Shown: in pieces, positions 12,075 to 24,760 of the stretch
Layout: the number at the start of each line of letters is the position of its first letter
Position numbering within the stretch: the stretch's first letter is position 1
Assembly (NCBI GenBank): GCA_029532415.1
Contig: JAQOTA010000050.1
Span: forward strand, 2,294,001-2,358,000
Direction of reading: 5' to 3'
Origin: Marasmius tenuissimus
Taxonomy: Eukaryota; Basidiomycota; Agaricomycetes; Agaricales; Marasmiaceae
DNA length: 64,000 nucleotides
Program-made: the position numbers and the translations under genes
The notes under the pieces: generated by a model
Told to the model about the DNA's origin: nothing
Seen by the model: only the letters and a program-made list of their open reading frames with translations
Databases searched by the model: none

Positions 12075-13286
12075 CTAAACCATATCAATCAAACGGTAGT
12101 CGGAATACAGTCGCAGAGTATCCATCTGTCCCCTCCCTCCAGGCAACAGATGGGAAGCTGTGCCAAGGTCATTGAGAGCTCGACTCGATGCGTTTCGTGG
12201 AGAAGCCGCCCAAGGACGTTGGCAGCTCCGCTTCTTACTTTCGTGTCTCCGGAGGTCGCTCTGTGAGCCAAAATTACGCTCACATACTCTGCACTTGAAG
12301 GGCTTTTTTCCGCTGTGTGCTCGAACGTGATCTGTAGCAAGAACAAGACGGTGAGTAAGGATCGTCACTAGGTTTTGAGATAGCATGACTAACATTCGTA
12401 GTTGTGCCTTGCAGTAAACCCTCTGGAGTTACATCCTGGTACCCTGCAGAAAAAGCGAGGAGATCGTGTCCCGCGACGGGCTGTTGAAGCCTCAGTCAAT
12501 GCGGAGGACCCTACCTGGCGGGGATTATTGGAGGTAAGGTCGGAAGATGGGGAAAGGACGGTGTTCATTACAGCGAAGGATTGAGTTACGGGACCATACC
12601 GGTTCCGTCCGCTCGCAACTGGGAATCCTTCGCGATCATGGCTCTTACTGTAGCTGTACGCATCAGCTAAGGTATGTTGGCGATCGCCGCAGCTTGTTGG
12701 CAGGGTGGGCGAGAATCTGTGACGGACAACTCGGGCTTCAGTTGACATCCTCAATTACGACTCGCCATGGCTTACCTGGAATCGAGAGACGGGGGACTGT
12801 GCTCGGGCCACAACAGCAAATGATTTGTACTGCAGTCGGCCAGCATCGAGTTCTCTGCGTTTCCTATGGCAACGGTACCTGCCCCTGGGTACGCGGGATG
12901 GTATGGGATACCAGAGATGGCATCAACGAAGGCAGGATTGTTCAGGCTGTCAATTTCAGGTCCACAATATCGATTGGTCTGACCGGGCGCCTCTTGCGCC
13001 TTCCTGAATCGCACGCTAAGAGAAAGGCTTCGGGGTCAGTAAGTCTAGTAACACGACGTGTGGCGTGAATGTACTTCGTGCTATCGACACCTTCGCTCCA
13101 AGCAACAGTTGGTTGAACCCACGTTGTCCTCTTAACGCTCGAAAGATCAGAGGCAGCGCCAGATAGGAAGTTTTGTGGGGCGCTCATCCCGGGGACCGGT
13201 TGCCCGCAATTTTGACGGTTAGGTGAGTGACGGAAGCTAAGAAAAACGGTGGGCAATGGCGACGAAGGGAGAGGATTAAAGCTCAT
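12075..13286 (-). CDS. Two-finger zinc protein, cluster copy 2 (group A), extended C-terminus
   Basis: Exons, read leftwards, are 13286-13075, 13015-12776, 12716-12394 and 12331-12075, giving 343 residues with the family phases 2, 2 and 1. The ATG at 13286 opens MSFNPLPSSPLP. Exon 2 ends with LLLWPEHSPPSLDSR, aligning with LLLWLGRRPEALDSR of copy 7. Finger 1 is C241, C246, H260, H264 (EYHVRAH across the junction) and finger 2 is C272, C275, H288 and C295 with the short linker ESKKRS. Forty-eight residues follow the last Cys; copy 5 has a TAG where this copy has TGG, so the tail is a read-through extension after loss of the ancestral stop. The tail lacks any known motif. It is probably a DNA-binding regulator of unknown target. 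Confidence 0.78.
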
Positions 13287-15361
13287 GTGTTAGCGACAGA
13301 ACAGGTGCCTCTTACTAGACGTTGTCGGACATTTAGTCTAGGCTCGAGGGATGAGCTGGGAGATGGCTGGAGAAACCCCGGCCGGTGACGAGACTATGCT
13401 TTTTATCCCTGGGCTGGACTCATACCCAAGTTCGGGCTCTTTAACCATTAATGCTCATGAAGCATGATGCATGATGGGCGTCTAGACAAAATATGCTATG
13501 TTGTTAAAAAGTGTTCAAGCGCCCTTCGCAAAGCCCGCCCCGGGGGTGCTGATTGTTCTCAAATAAGTAAGAACAATGACTACCCCATCTTGCTGTTAGG
13601 CTCGGAGTTAACGGATATCCAAAATTGTCTCTGTGGAGACATTGTAAGTATGTCAGAGGTGCCGTAGGCTCAGAGACACAACATCATAAACCAAGGCACA
13701 TGAAGTACTCTGGGTTCTTCTCATCATTTCACTCGTTCTGGCCGTTCATCAGTGCCAATTCGGCAGTCCTTCCTCCATTGACCCCCCGTTCTGGCACCCA
13801 AATTCAGCATGGTCTCCTTTCCTTGGTGGGCATTAGAATGTGGCGCCACGATGTGTTCATGTCTTACAGCTAGCGCGTTGAACAGCGCGATAAATCGGTG
13901 TCACCGAAGGGACCCTACGGACCTGCCGAGCTATTGTAAAACTGACCATAATCACATGAATATCTATCCGTGTTCGAGAGGCTGCATCAGGGGAAGCCGC
14001 AGTGGGAAATTAGTACCAACTGAAGGTGGGTACCACGGGACAGTGGAGACCCCGTATGTGCTGATGAGAATCTGATATCAGACACCCCAGCATCATTCAT
14101 GTCCTCAGGCAACTTCCGTGACCCCGGTTGCGTCGAAGGACCAACAGCAATCCAGTCCTCGCATATTTCACAGAGCGACTTTGATCTGAACTGGCCAGGC
14201 TGAGGTAGCTCCAGGAATCACCATCACGACTGCTGCTCGCTCTGACATTTCAACAACTATCGAGCTGTGGCCAGTCATCCTCCATATCAAAGCGACATGT
14301 CACATGTATTGGCATTTCCCTGTTCATCTTCGCGGTCGGGGTAGCTAAATTGAACTTATATTTACAAACGCGGAATAACAACGGACTTGACATTGTAATG
14401 GACTCGCGGTGATAGCTGTTAAACGGAATAGGCGTTCCCGAACCCAACCATGGAGCCAAGAAAACTCATACCGGGGAACTGTAGATCCCGCTTCTGTCAA
14501 GCCATAGGATGGCTCTCAAAATCACCTCGATGATGGCAGGAATCGGTTGGAGGACCGATCTCCTGGTTTAAAGTGATCCAAAGACGCGCAGGAGTAGCGG
14601 AAGCCATCGCGGTGAGACACGCACAAGGCGTATTGAGATCTATGGTCACACATACTGGGCTGGCTTTCAACTAGAAATGGGACGTCGCTATCATTATGAT
14701 CGGAGTCGCGCGACGCGAAATCACATATTGTTCTTAGGACGGCGCGCTCAAGTTTAATTTCTAGACGGGGGTTTTGGGTTGAATCTTGATGCTTGATGTG
14801 GCTGACGTAGTAGAATGAGCTTTGCTGCGGGATAGGACGGATTTCAATTCGTTGTGGGGAAGCGTGGGGGGGCGAGCAGAAGGATCCACGCATATCGGTC
14901 TGATCGGCCCCGGAAGTCTGCCGCGATGGTTATAATAGCTTTGTCCCGATCATCATCGAATTCTGAACTCGAAACAGAACCCAGATCACTAGGTCGACAA
15001 TTTAAATTCAATTATCGATGGACCACTGTTTGAGCTGGTGAGTACGATATCGGGAATTGCCGAGTCGGCATCGATCTGCCATCCTTGCTTCTTTCGTCTT
15101 CAGTATGACCATTCGGCATCATTTTGAGTATAGAACCCACGCCTTCAACGAACTGGTGCCGCAAGCGTTGCGATACTTACTGGAATCTCAATCTCCGACA
15201 AACGTTGAGGACTCAATTCATCTGAAAACCATAGCTTATTACTATGAGCGGACCGATCTATAACCTATGTAGAAACTACGGGGCTGATAGGAGTAGGATT
15301 GAGGTGACAGCGGGAGGGCCGAAGATGAGCGCCTCATATCAATTGTGAACCAGGTTTTTGC
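13287..15361. other. Intergenic between copies 2 and 3, nothing recognised
   Basis: No supported gene. Frames such as 14522-14893 (minus) and 15057-15263 (plus) have no motif or family match. The region lies downstream of copy 3 and upstream of copy 2, so the right part of copy 2's promoter should lie in roughly 13287-13600, but no TATA box is clear. Confidence 0.3.
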
Positions 15362-16294
15362 TCAGCTCGGGAGAGAAGGCCTCTCCGAGTTATATTGACA
15401 GGGCTTTTTTCGATCCTTTCGTGCATGCCGCTTAAGGTCGTTTCGAGAAAGGAAGGCAGCTCCGCATCGACTACAAATGAAAGGCCTTTCCCCTTTGTGT
15501 GCGCGAATGTGATCTGGTGGTGAGTAAATTGTGAACAAGATAGTGATGAAGAATCGACGTGAGAAAACGGACACTGAAAGTTGTGCTTCGCGGTGAATCC
15601 TTGGGAATTGCAGCCAGGAAATTCGCAGAAGTAACGAGGAGGTCGGGATCCACGACGAGCCTTGGAGGCATCAGTTCCCGCGGAAGATCCCACTTGACGA
15701 TAACCGATATCGTCGAACGGGAGGGCGTGAACGTGAATTGGGACACTCTCGAAAGCGGTGTGCGGGTGGCTGGGCGCCAACGAAAGCTGTCCATGGCTGT
15801 TGGGCTCGTGGACTGAGGAGATACCGGTAATATCGTTGGGGTGTGAATGGTGGTTGCGTGTATCGTTCGTGAGTATCCAGTCACTGTTGAAGAGCAACTC
15901 TCAGTAGGAGTCTCTCATTTCAGAACGGACGCGACTGACTTGTATTGTGGAGGGATGTAATTGAACGAGGGAAGAATATTCACGTTAGGGTTGCCCGGCA
16001 GAGGCTCCCTTGCGATCTGTGGCTCCCGTGGCAGATTAACAGGAGCAGTTGGGGATACTGGCTGATACAGCGGCGGTGAGAGGTCAACAACTGGTACATT
16101 CAGCATGCTTTGGGGCACATGAAGAAGATCGGCCGGCCCTCCTTGAGAAATCGGGGATTGAACACTATGAAAGACGCTTACTCTGGTGTAGCACAGCAGA
16201 CAGAAGCTAATTCATGAACTTACCCCGAAGTTACAGGATTTCCGCTACGAGCCATAGGCTCCCAGGCGACACTCGATGGACCTACCTCCCTCAT
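15362..16294 (-). CDS. Two-finger zinc protein, cluster copy 3 (group B)
   Basis: Exons, read leftwards, are 16294-16224, 16164-15940, 15883-15573 and 15513-15362, giving 252 residues. The ATG at 16294 was chosen because MREVGPSSVAW aligns with MAQEVVPTSMIW, the start of copy 8; exon 2 is 225 nt in both. Exon 2 has the group B signature VVDLSPPLYQPVSPTAPVNL. Finger 1 is C185, C190, H204, H208 (FCEFPGCNSQGF, QYHIRAH across the junction); finger 2 reads CSRCGAAFLSRNDLKRH with closing Cys after ARKDRKKP. The open frame continues upstream to 16630 and includes a hydrophobic piece that recurs upstream of copies 8 and 9, so a further 5' exon is possible. The likely role is nuclear DNA binding; targets are unknown. 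Confidence 0.78.
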
Positions 16295-16411
16295 CGAGTG
16301 AAGCTCGGCGATAGATATGTCTGCACGCTCCTGACTAGAAGGGTCGAAGAAACTGGAAAAAAGGGAGGTAAATAAAGATATAACCACGGAGAGCCGAGAG
16401 ACGCGTCTTAC

Positions 16412-16480
16412 TGTAAATCTTCCATGTAGGACGTCAACAGATTCTCTTGCGGAGGGAAGGAGGAGAACTATCTTGCCTGG
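16412..16480 (-). other. Conserved hydrophobic coding-like segment upstream of copy 3
   Basis: The frame reads GKIVLLLPSARESVDVLHGR and ends at a GTAAG donor-like site. Similar pieces precede copy 9 (58690-58758, GIAIVTSARSTSPLEVLFQR, also before GTAAGC) and copy 8 (about 53040-53115). It may be a 5' exon of group B genes or the end of a separate upstream gene. From here the phase does not join directly to the exon I chose as first. Confidence 0.35.
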
Positions 16481-16630
16481 AAGGCCTTCAGGAGCAGAGG
16501 ATTTATAGAAGAGAGAAATGAAGCGTCCATCGACAGCATCTCTAGGTTCACCATGTTGGGTCATTAAAGCATCCAAATATGATCGGAACATTCTTGAAAG
16601 GATTGCTACGAGTTTCCTGCGAGATCGCAA

Positions 16631-17356
16631 AGACGCGGCGGAGCAATATTTACAAGACTACTGGGCGAAGCGCTGGTGATTATGATACCTGGGGATCAAA
16701 TGAAGTTACGACCAATCTGGGACGAGGGACGAGAGACTGGCATGATTTATCAGATACGGCTTTACCGCATAGTAATTTAGAGACCGTAAGTCACCGATAA
16801 TGAGAGTCCCGATACAGGAGTTTGAATTACCGGAGGCAGGCTCAAAGGTGGCGATCTCGCGCGGAGTGTGAGTAGCAAACTCTGGAGGACCGGTAGACCA
16901 ACGCTCGATTGTCGACGAACAAGATGACCAAAGCGTTACTTTCAGTTCCAGAGGCAGATGTCGGGACCTATAAGCTCAACTCAGCCTTAATTTTCAATGG
17001 CTATGGCAGTCTGTGCAGGAGTCACTATCGATTTCCATGATTGGTGATTAGGTAAATAAAACAGCTCGCCTCCACCCCGTCTCCGAAAGCTGCTTTGATG
17101 CGGGCCCACGATATCTTGGCCTTTACGAAGACACGAGAAGTCTCCGCGAACGTGGATATGATCCAAGCTGGAGGCAAGATGTCGACTCCTTGCATGGCGG
17201 GGTCAGTTAGAGCCAGAGGAGGATCGGAAACCGAGCTTTCCCGTTCATCTAAAGTCTAAGAATAACAGAAGCTCGTCGGAGACGTCAAAGATACCTTTTT
17301 TTTGACATTAATGACCGTTGACCCAAGGTAACATGCCAGTGTTAAAGATATTTGCC
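16631..17356. other. Intergenic, nothing recognised
   Basis: One minus-strand frame near 16835-16970 lacks an ATG but reads like coding sequence (ERWSTGPPEFATHTPREIAT, then a GTAATT site). It could be another upstream exon linked to copy 3. Nothing else is identified. Confidence 0.25.
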
Positions 17357-18064
17357 TCAGCCACACGACCTCGCTTTACAGTCGTGCTGATTTGGCCTGG
17401 TTCTAAGTGAGAGGGCTATTGATTCTGCAATGAGGATTCCAGGAGACCATACGGCGTGTACAACGCCAACAGAGACGGTGAAACCAATGCAGACTCTAGA
17501 AGAGGGCAGAAGGGGTGCCAGATAGGCAAGTAGCGTCGTCGGCCACAGTCCAGGAGGCGGAAGCAAGGTCGAGAGGCGATGACAAAGAACTTGGTGTCCG
17601 TTGACAAAGGAACATAACCATCGCACCAGGCGTCAATCCATGCACCCCGTTTGAATGCGCGAGTTCCCGATTGGAGCATGTCTTCGTGGTGCTTCCATCT
17701 CTCGAGAACCTTGGTAGTTTCGTACCGGACTGAGCAGCCTGGAGATATTGATAACGAAATGAACGTCAGTTGGTACAACTGCATTAGCCAGAATAAACGG
17801 AGGAAGAATACTTTTATGGAAGATGGCGACAGACAGCTGTTGAAAAGCTGTTTCTAAACTCACCAGATCGTCGAGAATTGAGCACATAACGACGTTGTCA
17901 GGGACCGAAATGCGGCAGGTTGTTCGAAGTCCCAGTCTAGAGTCGTGATAGAGAAGAGGAGCGATGGAGCGATGAGGAACTTTGAAGTGGAGTAGAAAAA
18001 AGAACCCGGGTATCACGATTATAAAGCTGGCTAGTCCCGAATCGTGGTGTTGACGTCCTTCCAT
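17357..18064 (-). pseudogene. Possible remnant of the same membrane-protein family
   Basis: The minus strand encodes hydrophobic stretches LASFIIVIPGFFFLLHF (about 17985-18035), PPFILANAVVPTDVHFVINI (17741-17810) and, further on, VCIGFTVSVGVVHAVW (about 17430-17490) in different frames, so introns or frame breaks separate them. Its first part aligns at DNA level with the start of the 8.9-kb remnant (CACGAT...ACTAGCCAG...CC[CG]GGT). A single full model could not be built. A living but intron-rich gene is the alternative. Confidence 0.3.
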
Positions 18065-19199
18065 TCTTTGGCGCCCACTCTGGATTCAGATTTTGGGCCT
18101 CGAATATTTCACAACTTCAACCAGGGCTACGGAGGTTGAACATCAGAGGAATTTCGAAGGCTAAAGAAAGAAGAGAAACACTAGGAAATGGGATCCAACA
18201 CGTACGGAGTCGTTCAGCATCGAGTTGTGGAATCGATATCGCATTCCCCAGCCTATCCCACTTCAACGATCAACCATGATAGGTTCCCTCGACGATCCTG
18301 CGATCATACTCGTTCGTCTTCGTATTCTAGGACAGCTGCTATTGTCCACAACCCACAATACAACGGCTCCGGAGTCGGTATTGTGGGGTGATGAAAGAGG
18401 ATAACACGTGTGCCGAGTCATCCGATGGATAAAATGTCAAGCCCATAGCGAGTAACGTAGCGCTGGTCAGTCACACGGCAAGCCCAATTTGAGAAGAGGA
18501 CCGAACGACATAACTGAAGGAGGTAAGTCAGAAAGCGAGGAGCGCCTAGTGTACGAAAGTTAGAAAGGGGAGTCGATGGAATGGTGAGCTCGAGGACGTA
18601 CTTATCGATTTTAATTTTGAGTTCTCCTTGCACTGGCGAGTACCCTAACCAATCCCTCTCCCCAAGATGAGGAGGTAAGGATTAATTGGCTCGAGCTTGC
18701 GTCAAGTGCGGAAACGACACCGGGCGTCTGATAACGTGGTGAAGCGGGGCGCGTTGACATGAGAGAGACCGGCAGTTTATCCGATAATCAGAACGTCTTA
18801 CTCCCATTTGGAGGTCTGGTTCTTATTGAAGACCACGAACATCCTTAGCGAGGCTCGGGTGGAACAGGAGATTGTGTGTTCTTGAAGTTGAACGGGTGGA
18901 AAGTGACCAACCAACTATGCGGGATTGCGCGATTGTTGGAAGAAAACCAAGGAGATATGAGATATAGAGGATCTATTCGCACTGGATTCTCAATTACTGA
19001 TGAAAGCATTCGCATAGGCAGGAAACACGCAAAACTAGCAAAAGTGATTGGCGATTGAGAAGTGAAGAGCCAGACGAGAGAGCGCACCAATGACTACAAC
19101 TTGACTTCATCTATATCCAAAACCCAAGAAACAGCTTCCTCAACTCTGACGTCGAGCAAATTGCTGGACTGACAGAGGCCAGTCCGAAGGAATTGCGAA
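18065..19199. other. Intergenic, nothing recognised
   Basis: No supported gene. Short frames of 60-80 codons at 18188-18391, 18418-18633 and 18845-19090 have no motif. Confidence 0.3.
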
Positions 19200-19416
19200 C
19201 ACTAGGAAAAAAATACCACGTTATATGCCTTTTGCCCAACCCGAAAATGCAAAAAACATTCTAAATACTTGCTATAGCGAAAACACAGCGAAAAGTTGGC
19301 GTAATCAATTGCAAATTTTGAATTTTGCCTGAATATCCACAAAATCAGATATTCAGACTGTTGATTCTATTTTCGAGTTTCGAAAATGCATCCAACGTGG
19401 TATCTTTTTCCTAGTG
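19200..19416. mobile_element. Miniature inverted-repeat transposable element (MITE), 217 bp
   Basis: The ends form 23-bp terminal inverted repeats: the left arm 19200-19222 starts CACTAGGAAAAA and the right arm 19394-19416 ends TTTTTCCTAGTG; they differ at one position. Similarity continues inward less perfectly for about 25 bp more. The element is flanked by the 4-bp direct repeat CGAA (19196-19199 and 19417-19420), a plausible target-site duplication. The inside is AT-rich with no coding capacity, so movement would depend on a transposase encoded elsewhere. The superfamily is not assigned. Confidence 0.85.
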
Positions 19417-19420
19417 CGAA

Positions 19421-21299
19421 GGGACCCAGGCGATGTAATAGCTTAAATGGGTACTCAGAGCTGCGAAACCTTGTGAGAAAGTCCAGAAGTAGAGATCTAG
19501 CAAAGAGGACAAATTCAAATTTGGAGGACGACGCGAGATGCTAGTTGACAGTGGTGGTGCACGCGCAGAGGACGCTCCTGAGATACTCCCACAAGCATCT
19601 TACATAAATTTTTTAATAAGGCCCCACAACGCATCTATAAAGAGTATCCTTTTTCCACGGTCACCAACCCCCAACAGCGCTGAGCCAAGGGAACACGCGC
19701 ACGGATTATAACGTTCAACGCTGCCAACACGAATTCGCTTCCTTATGCACCAACGGCCGACAGTGATCAATTTTCAGCCCACAAATGCTGCAGCGCCCAA
19801 CCTTGCACCTTGGGCAGAGCGCCGCTGCGAGTCTATATCAAGTCATTGGCAACTTTCTATTCGAGAGGAGGGTGATTGAGGAATTGGGCTTGTAACTACT
19901 CGAGGACATGAGTGAAACGGCTCCGGAAAGCAGGAAAAGAATTATGGCGAACGAGTGGGTAAGGATGAAGGGCAATAACTTCGAGAGCCCGAGAGAAAAG
20001 AAGCTGGGTCACGATGGGAAAAGGCGTTGGCGATTGCGATGGCGATGGCGTTCTGAACAACATCGATTTCAGCGAGCAGTCGTTCTTTTAGGCTCACCGG
20101 TACCCTCCAGCAAGATCCTTCACAAATCTTCATAATTCTCAGATACACCCTTGTTTCCCTAACACGAGTCCTGCGAGTCAAACTCGTGTATCTCACATAA
20201 CACCCATTTGTCTGGCCGAAACACTCGAATATAAGCACCGTCATGGCGTATCGCTCCTTCGGACTGTATCTGATTGGTTGGGTTATCTATTCGAGAACGA
20301 AGCTGTCAGAGGTGTTATGGAGGCGTGTGCCTGGTCCTCAATCTTCCTTTTGACAGCGTACTAACTCGATGTTTAACTCCTACCCAAATTCTGCTCCAGT
20401 GGTCGACTCAAGCGGGTTGACCACTGTCTCAAATGCCGACCTATGGAGTGAATGGGCAGATAATGCCGAATGTCGTTCGTTCGTTCGATTCGACGAAGGG
20501 AAAAACAATAACACGTTTAGGAGGAACCTTAGGGTCATCTTCCGGGTGTGCTCCTGTACCCGTTTCGCCTTCTCATGTCCTTACAGACGGTTTTTGTTGT
20601 CACTGAGGTCGCAAGATGTACAAGGTAGCCTCGTTCAAGCTCGGTCGTGCGCAACCTGCTCTCATCGACCGCCTGTTATGCACACCAAACACATCTTGTG
20701 GGATGTTGGGCTCCCCGGTCGAGGTCGAAACGTTGATAGACTATTTACTGGGCACTTCAGCTTGGACGCTCGCTTCAACGCAAATTCCCTTTCACTACGC
20801 GATACATACCAACCTAAGACCCAAGGCAGTTGGTCGCGACTCGTATTGGATCCAGAGACTTTCCGATCTTCAAGCAAAAGTGTCTTCCTTTGCTTTACTG
20901 GGCACCTCACCTGCTCGGTGAGGATTCGGAATTCACCGAACCCCCAGCTCTGGTTTCGACTATCGTTTCATTAAGGATCTACCGTCCTCTGTCTTGGGCC
21001 AACTTATCTCGTTGGTCTAAAATCAGTTCCAGTTCACATCGACCTCACTGTCCTTGGCCTCCCCAGGGACCTGGCAATTTAAGGTAGTAGAGTTAGCGAA
21101 TGATAGCCCTCAATCCGTCTGAGTGCTGCTCGCCTCGCTAATCTAGCTCGGACTGAAATGATAGAGGGAGCTTGTTTCATTTAATGGTCTCCATATAAAT
21201 ACAATAGCAACCGCGTAAAAGGTATCGTTCGTGGTAAACCCTTCCCCCCCGGAAGGCAGTGTTGAGGGCATGATAACTCGCGCTCGGAGTTGCTGATGA
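19421..21299. other. Intergenic, no supported gene
   Basis: The longest frame (20369-20974, plus, 201 codons from an ATG) has a plausible opening, MFNSYPNSAPVVDSSGLTTV, but no family motif, and its later half overlaps equally open frames on both strands. I leave it unannotated. Confidence 0.3.
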
Positions 21300-22381
21300 T
21301 CAAGACGAGGTGGCCCCATTCAGAAAAACTTCTCCTGGGAACGGCGAGCGGGAACACTGGCAAAGTTCCTTTCCGCCCTTGCTTCTGCCGTGTCGCTGGA
21401 GATCGCTTCGCGAGCGAAACGCATGTCCACATCCAAGGCATTCAAAGGGTTTTTCGCCCTTATGTGCTCGCATGTGATCTGGAGGAACGCTCGACCGTAA
21501 GTGAAAGTACTATCCTCAACTGCCCCTTCACAACGTGACTCACAATCGTAATTGTTCTTGGTTGTGAACCCTCGAGAAAAGCATCCAGGATACTCGCAGA
21601 AGTAACGAGGAGGCCGTGTCTTACGGCGGGCAATTGACGCGTCGGTCAAAGCACGGGACCCTACCTGGCGGCAATCATAAAAGATCTCGGGGGTGGAGAC
21701 TCCGGCATGGAGTTGATCTTCAGCCCAGTAAGATGCTGTTTCGGCCCATCCAGCATTCATTGGTTGCGGCAGGGACAGCAATGGGGGTTCTTCGTTACTA
21801 TTGTCATAGCTGTCGACAGAGTCTGGGGCTGTGGCGACCCAAGGGTGAGTGAGACAGCGGTCGCTCTGCATTGCTGACATCCAGGTGCTTCGAAAAAGAG
21901 ACACTCAATCGAACGATGTCCTGAATATCGGTACAAAGATTACTGACCACCGGTTGGGAGCATCCTGAAAATCCCTGGGCGAAATAGAGCTCGTCTTGAG
22001 GTCGCCCATGCGGGGGACTTCCGAAACCTTTGGCACACACACACCTCCCTGCAGGAGGCTCCTGTACATGTCATTGAGACCTGGTGTCGCGTATGTTTGA
22101 TGTGAAGGTGCAGAAACATCGACGGGGTGCGTGCTGTAAAACGTGCCAGTGCTGGGTTCACGACGATGACCAGTAGCCGCTTCCCTGGAATTGGAGAGGT
22201 GGTCAGGCGGCTGGAGCATGCATCGGGAGATCACATCCCCACGCTCTTGGTACCTAGGCGGCCAATACAGATGGATAGAAGTAGACTGAGTGAGAAATAC
22301 TGCGTTGGCAAAGGACAGAGAAACACCGCACTGGCAATGTTCATTGTGCTGGGCAAGGCGAGGGTTCAGAGAGCTTGGCAT
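21300..22381 (-). CDS. Two-finger zinc protein, cluster copy 4 (group B)
   Basis: Exons, read leftwards, are 22381-22254, 22184-21948, 21887-21544 and 21478-21300, giving 295 residues with phases 2, 2 and 1. The ATG at 22381 opens MPSSLNPRLAQHNEHCQCG. Exon 2 contains PSTGTFYSTHPVDVSAPSHQ, aligning with PTIGMFYRGEVINVSPPLHE of copy 9. Exon 3 starts with TWMSAMQ, like SAWMQ in copy 8. Finger 1 is C219, C224, H238, H242, with the usual TAKHNYD altered to TTKNNYD; finger 2 is CLGCGHAFRSRSDLQRH with a long linker GRSKGGKEL before Cys, then a 19-residue tail. Without splicing, the frame reads through the junction in a wrong phase and loses finger 2. It is probably a DNA-binding protein. Confidence 0.78.
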
Positions 22382-24299
22382 ATGTGTTTATCGTAGAGAA
22401 GGTCAAGGAGGAATATCTGATGCGGCGCGAGTGCAATAGACCAGCCTTTTTGATTGTGTTCATCGCCCGAGGAAGTGCAACCAACAGGGGGCACCTGGAC
22501 TTGCATCATTACGTTATCGAGCCGCCACATGGAAAAAAACTAACGCCACCAGTAGGGTGCTCACAGGTATGTCTACGAAAATGGTTGATGGCTCTATCGG
22601 GTATGGGGGGCAGCTTTAGCAGGGTTGCTGACGGGATTGTCACTGACCTATTACTGTTTTAGAAGAAAGCCAGGTGCCATCGGTCTTTACATGTACCCAA
22701 CGTACTTGACGAGGGGCCGTAGCTCCAAGTTGAGGAAGGTCGCTTCTCGTATGCTCCCTATTTCCGCGTTTCACGCGTTGAGAGGCGAAAGAAAATGAAC
22801 TTCGAGTTGAAGCCTTCATGCCACAGTTGTCGATCTCTTTGAGTGTGGAGTGTGTCCGATCGGACTCACTTAGCCTCAGGTACCACCAAGTTTTATTTTT
22901 TATCTGTTCGTACCATAGCAGAATTCGTATGGACTCCACTGCACGTTTGTAGACTCGAACGGAAATAGCAGTCAGTTCTAATAATGACGGGCTATGGCCC
23001 CGGCTCGGGAAAACTTCATCACATACCGTCGTCCCCATGTGTACTAGTGCGTGAGAGTGTAGAAGCACATCTTGAAAGTTCAAAGCACGAATCGCACGAT
23101 CCGCTATTGAAGGAGAACCATATATGTAGTGGCAATGATCTTCCTTGTAAAAGATCAACACCGTTGTATTAATCCTCAATGTTTCGGTCCTTGCCGCCAC
23201 TTCCACCGAAGGATGCGGTGCAGGTAAATTTCTATCTCGAACTTAGACGCCCTTTCTCTTGAGAGGATACCAGGACATTGTGTGCTGCCCACGAACGTTA
23301 CAGACCCCCCGCATTGAACTCAGAGGGATCAATCAGTTTTGTTTCTTTTCTTAGCCTCTTCAATTGTGATGTCGGGAAAATGTGGTTCGAGGGCGGGGAA
23401 AGGCAAACACTAATGCGAAATCAAAGTAGAAATCCTCGGATTCCGGAGATTGTTAATAGCCTAGAGCCTCCAGTACTACTTGCTTGGCGTAGGCGGCAAC
23501 TTCAAGACTCTCAGTTATTGCGCGGCAAGGCATGTGCATGAATGATCATCGCAGTCGATTCGGGACGGGGATATGGTGAATCTCGATGTTCGATGCAAGC
23601 ATTCGACTCGCAACACGGATACAGCACTATCGAAACAGGTGGTTGCGGCAACGCTTAAGTCCGAACTTGCCCAGCGAGTCGCATGAGCGCGCCTATCGCG
23701 CACGGGTCGGCAATGGATCGAGGTTTCCTCGGAGTTCGGTCACTAAGTCGGTAACGGGCCAAGTTCCCTCGGAGTTTAGAGATCCTAGATATTCGATTGC
23801 TTGCAACTTGTATCTCAAAATCAGTGATTCTAGAGCGTCTCGTGAGTGATCAATGATTTTAGGCCGTTCCCAATCCCATGAAAAGACTCAAATCTCGAGC
23901 TGAAATAAATCACAATCGAAAGCCAAGTGCCAGACATCGCCTCGTGCCTGCAAAATACCCATCATTAGTGCATACATGACTTCGAAGCTCCGAACGAGGT
24001 CTCACGACTTCGCGAGGATGGTCATGAGCTTCTTAAAATGCTACAAGGCCCACCATGAGAAACGGTCACAGTGAGGCACAAGATCGACTGGACGTCCTGC
24101 TTTGTGAGAATCCCGACGCAAGGTGACAGTGTGAGGGAGTCGATGCTAATTTCAAGGTCAAAGAGCGGGCTCCTATTGTCTATAGGTAGAGAGCAGATCA
24201 TTGCACATCGGGTGCAGTGTCTCCGTTGTCTAGATAGACGGTCGGGAAAAGAGAGAAAAAGTTCATTAGGATCGCAGGCGTAGCACCAGCAAAACTATG
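22382..24299. other. Intergenic upstream of copy 4
   Basis: A 188-codon minus-strand frame at 22640-23206 is open from an ATG (MEVAARTETLRINTTVLIFY) and sits head-to-tail with copy 4, but I see no motif and no clear splice pattern. It may be a real small gene or part of an upstream exon set. The rest, to 24299, shows nothing. Confidence 0.3.
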
Positions 24300-24760
24300 G
24301 CAATCCGATCAGTGTCTGATGGTGATGACCTGGAAACAACAGTATGGTAGCCGTGGATCAGTCGCTGTATATACCCACTCAATCTAATAGTAGACAATCA
24401 GTCAATGAAAATGTACCGTCAGTATGAGCTACTGTGGCCGGTGCATGGTCAGGTCAAGGCAGAATGGCATAGTCTGAATAGAAAATGATCAGCCGCTGGA
24501 CAGAACTCATCAGGTCGAACGCACCTTATTAGTTGATGACCAGAGAGTGGTCAGATCCCGCCAGAATGTGGAGGTTCAATCAGGCAAAGGCAGATTGGCC
24601 TTGTTGTGTCTGACATGCGCCAGGAGTTCTTAGGCTGACAGCAATATGATCAATGAGTGGTCAGTAAGAGTCGGGATGGGATAAGGGTATTACAGTATGA
24701 TTAGATGGAGTTAGATTGTTCAAGACATGATCAAGTTATGAGATAGTGATATCCACCTGA
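24300..24760. repeat. Non-coding stretch dense in TGGTCAG/CTGA[CT]CA motifs
   Basis: Words such as GGTCAG, ATCAG, CTGAC and TGACCA recur every 15-40 bp on both strands without a fixed period. A similar stretch lies at 26150-26560. It has no coding frame. It could be a decayed repeat family or a cluster of binding sites. Confidence 0.35.

Noticed and set aside
20369..20974. 201-codon plus-strand ORF with ATG
   Set aside because: It shows no family resemblance or splice pattern, and both strands are open in several frames in its second half.
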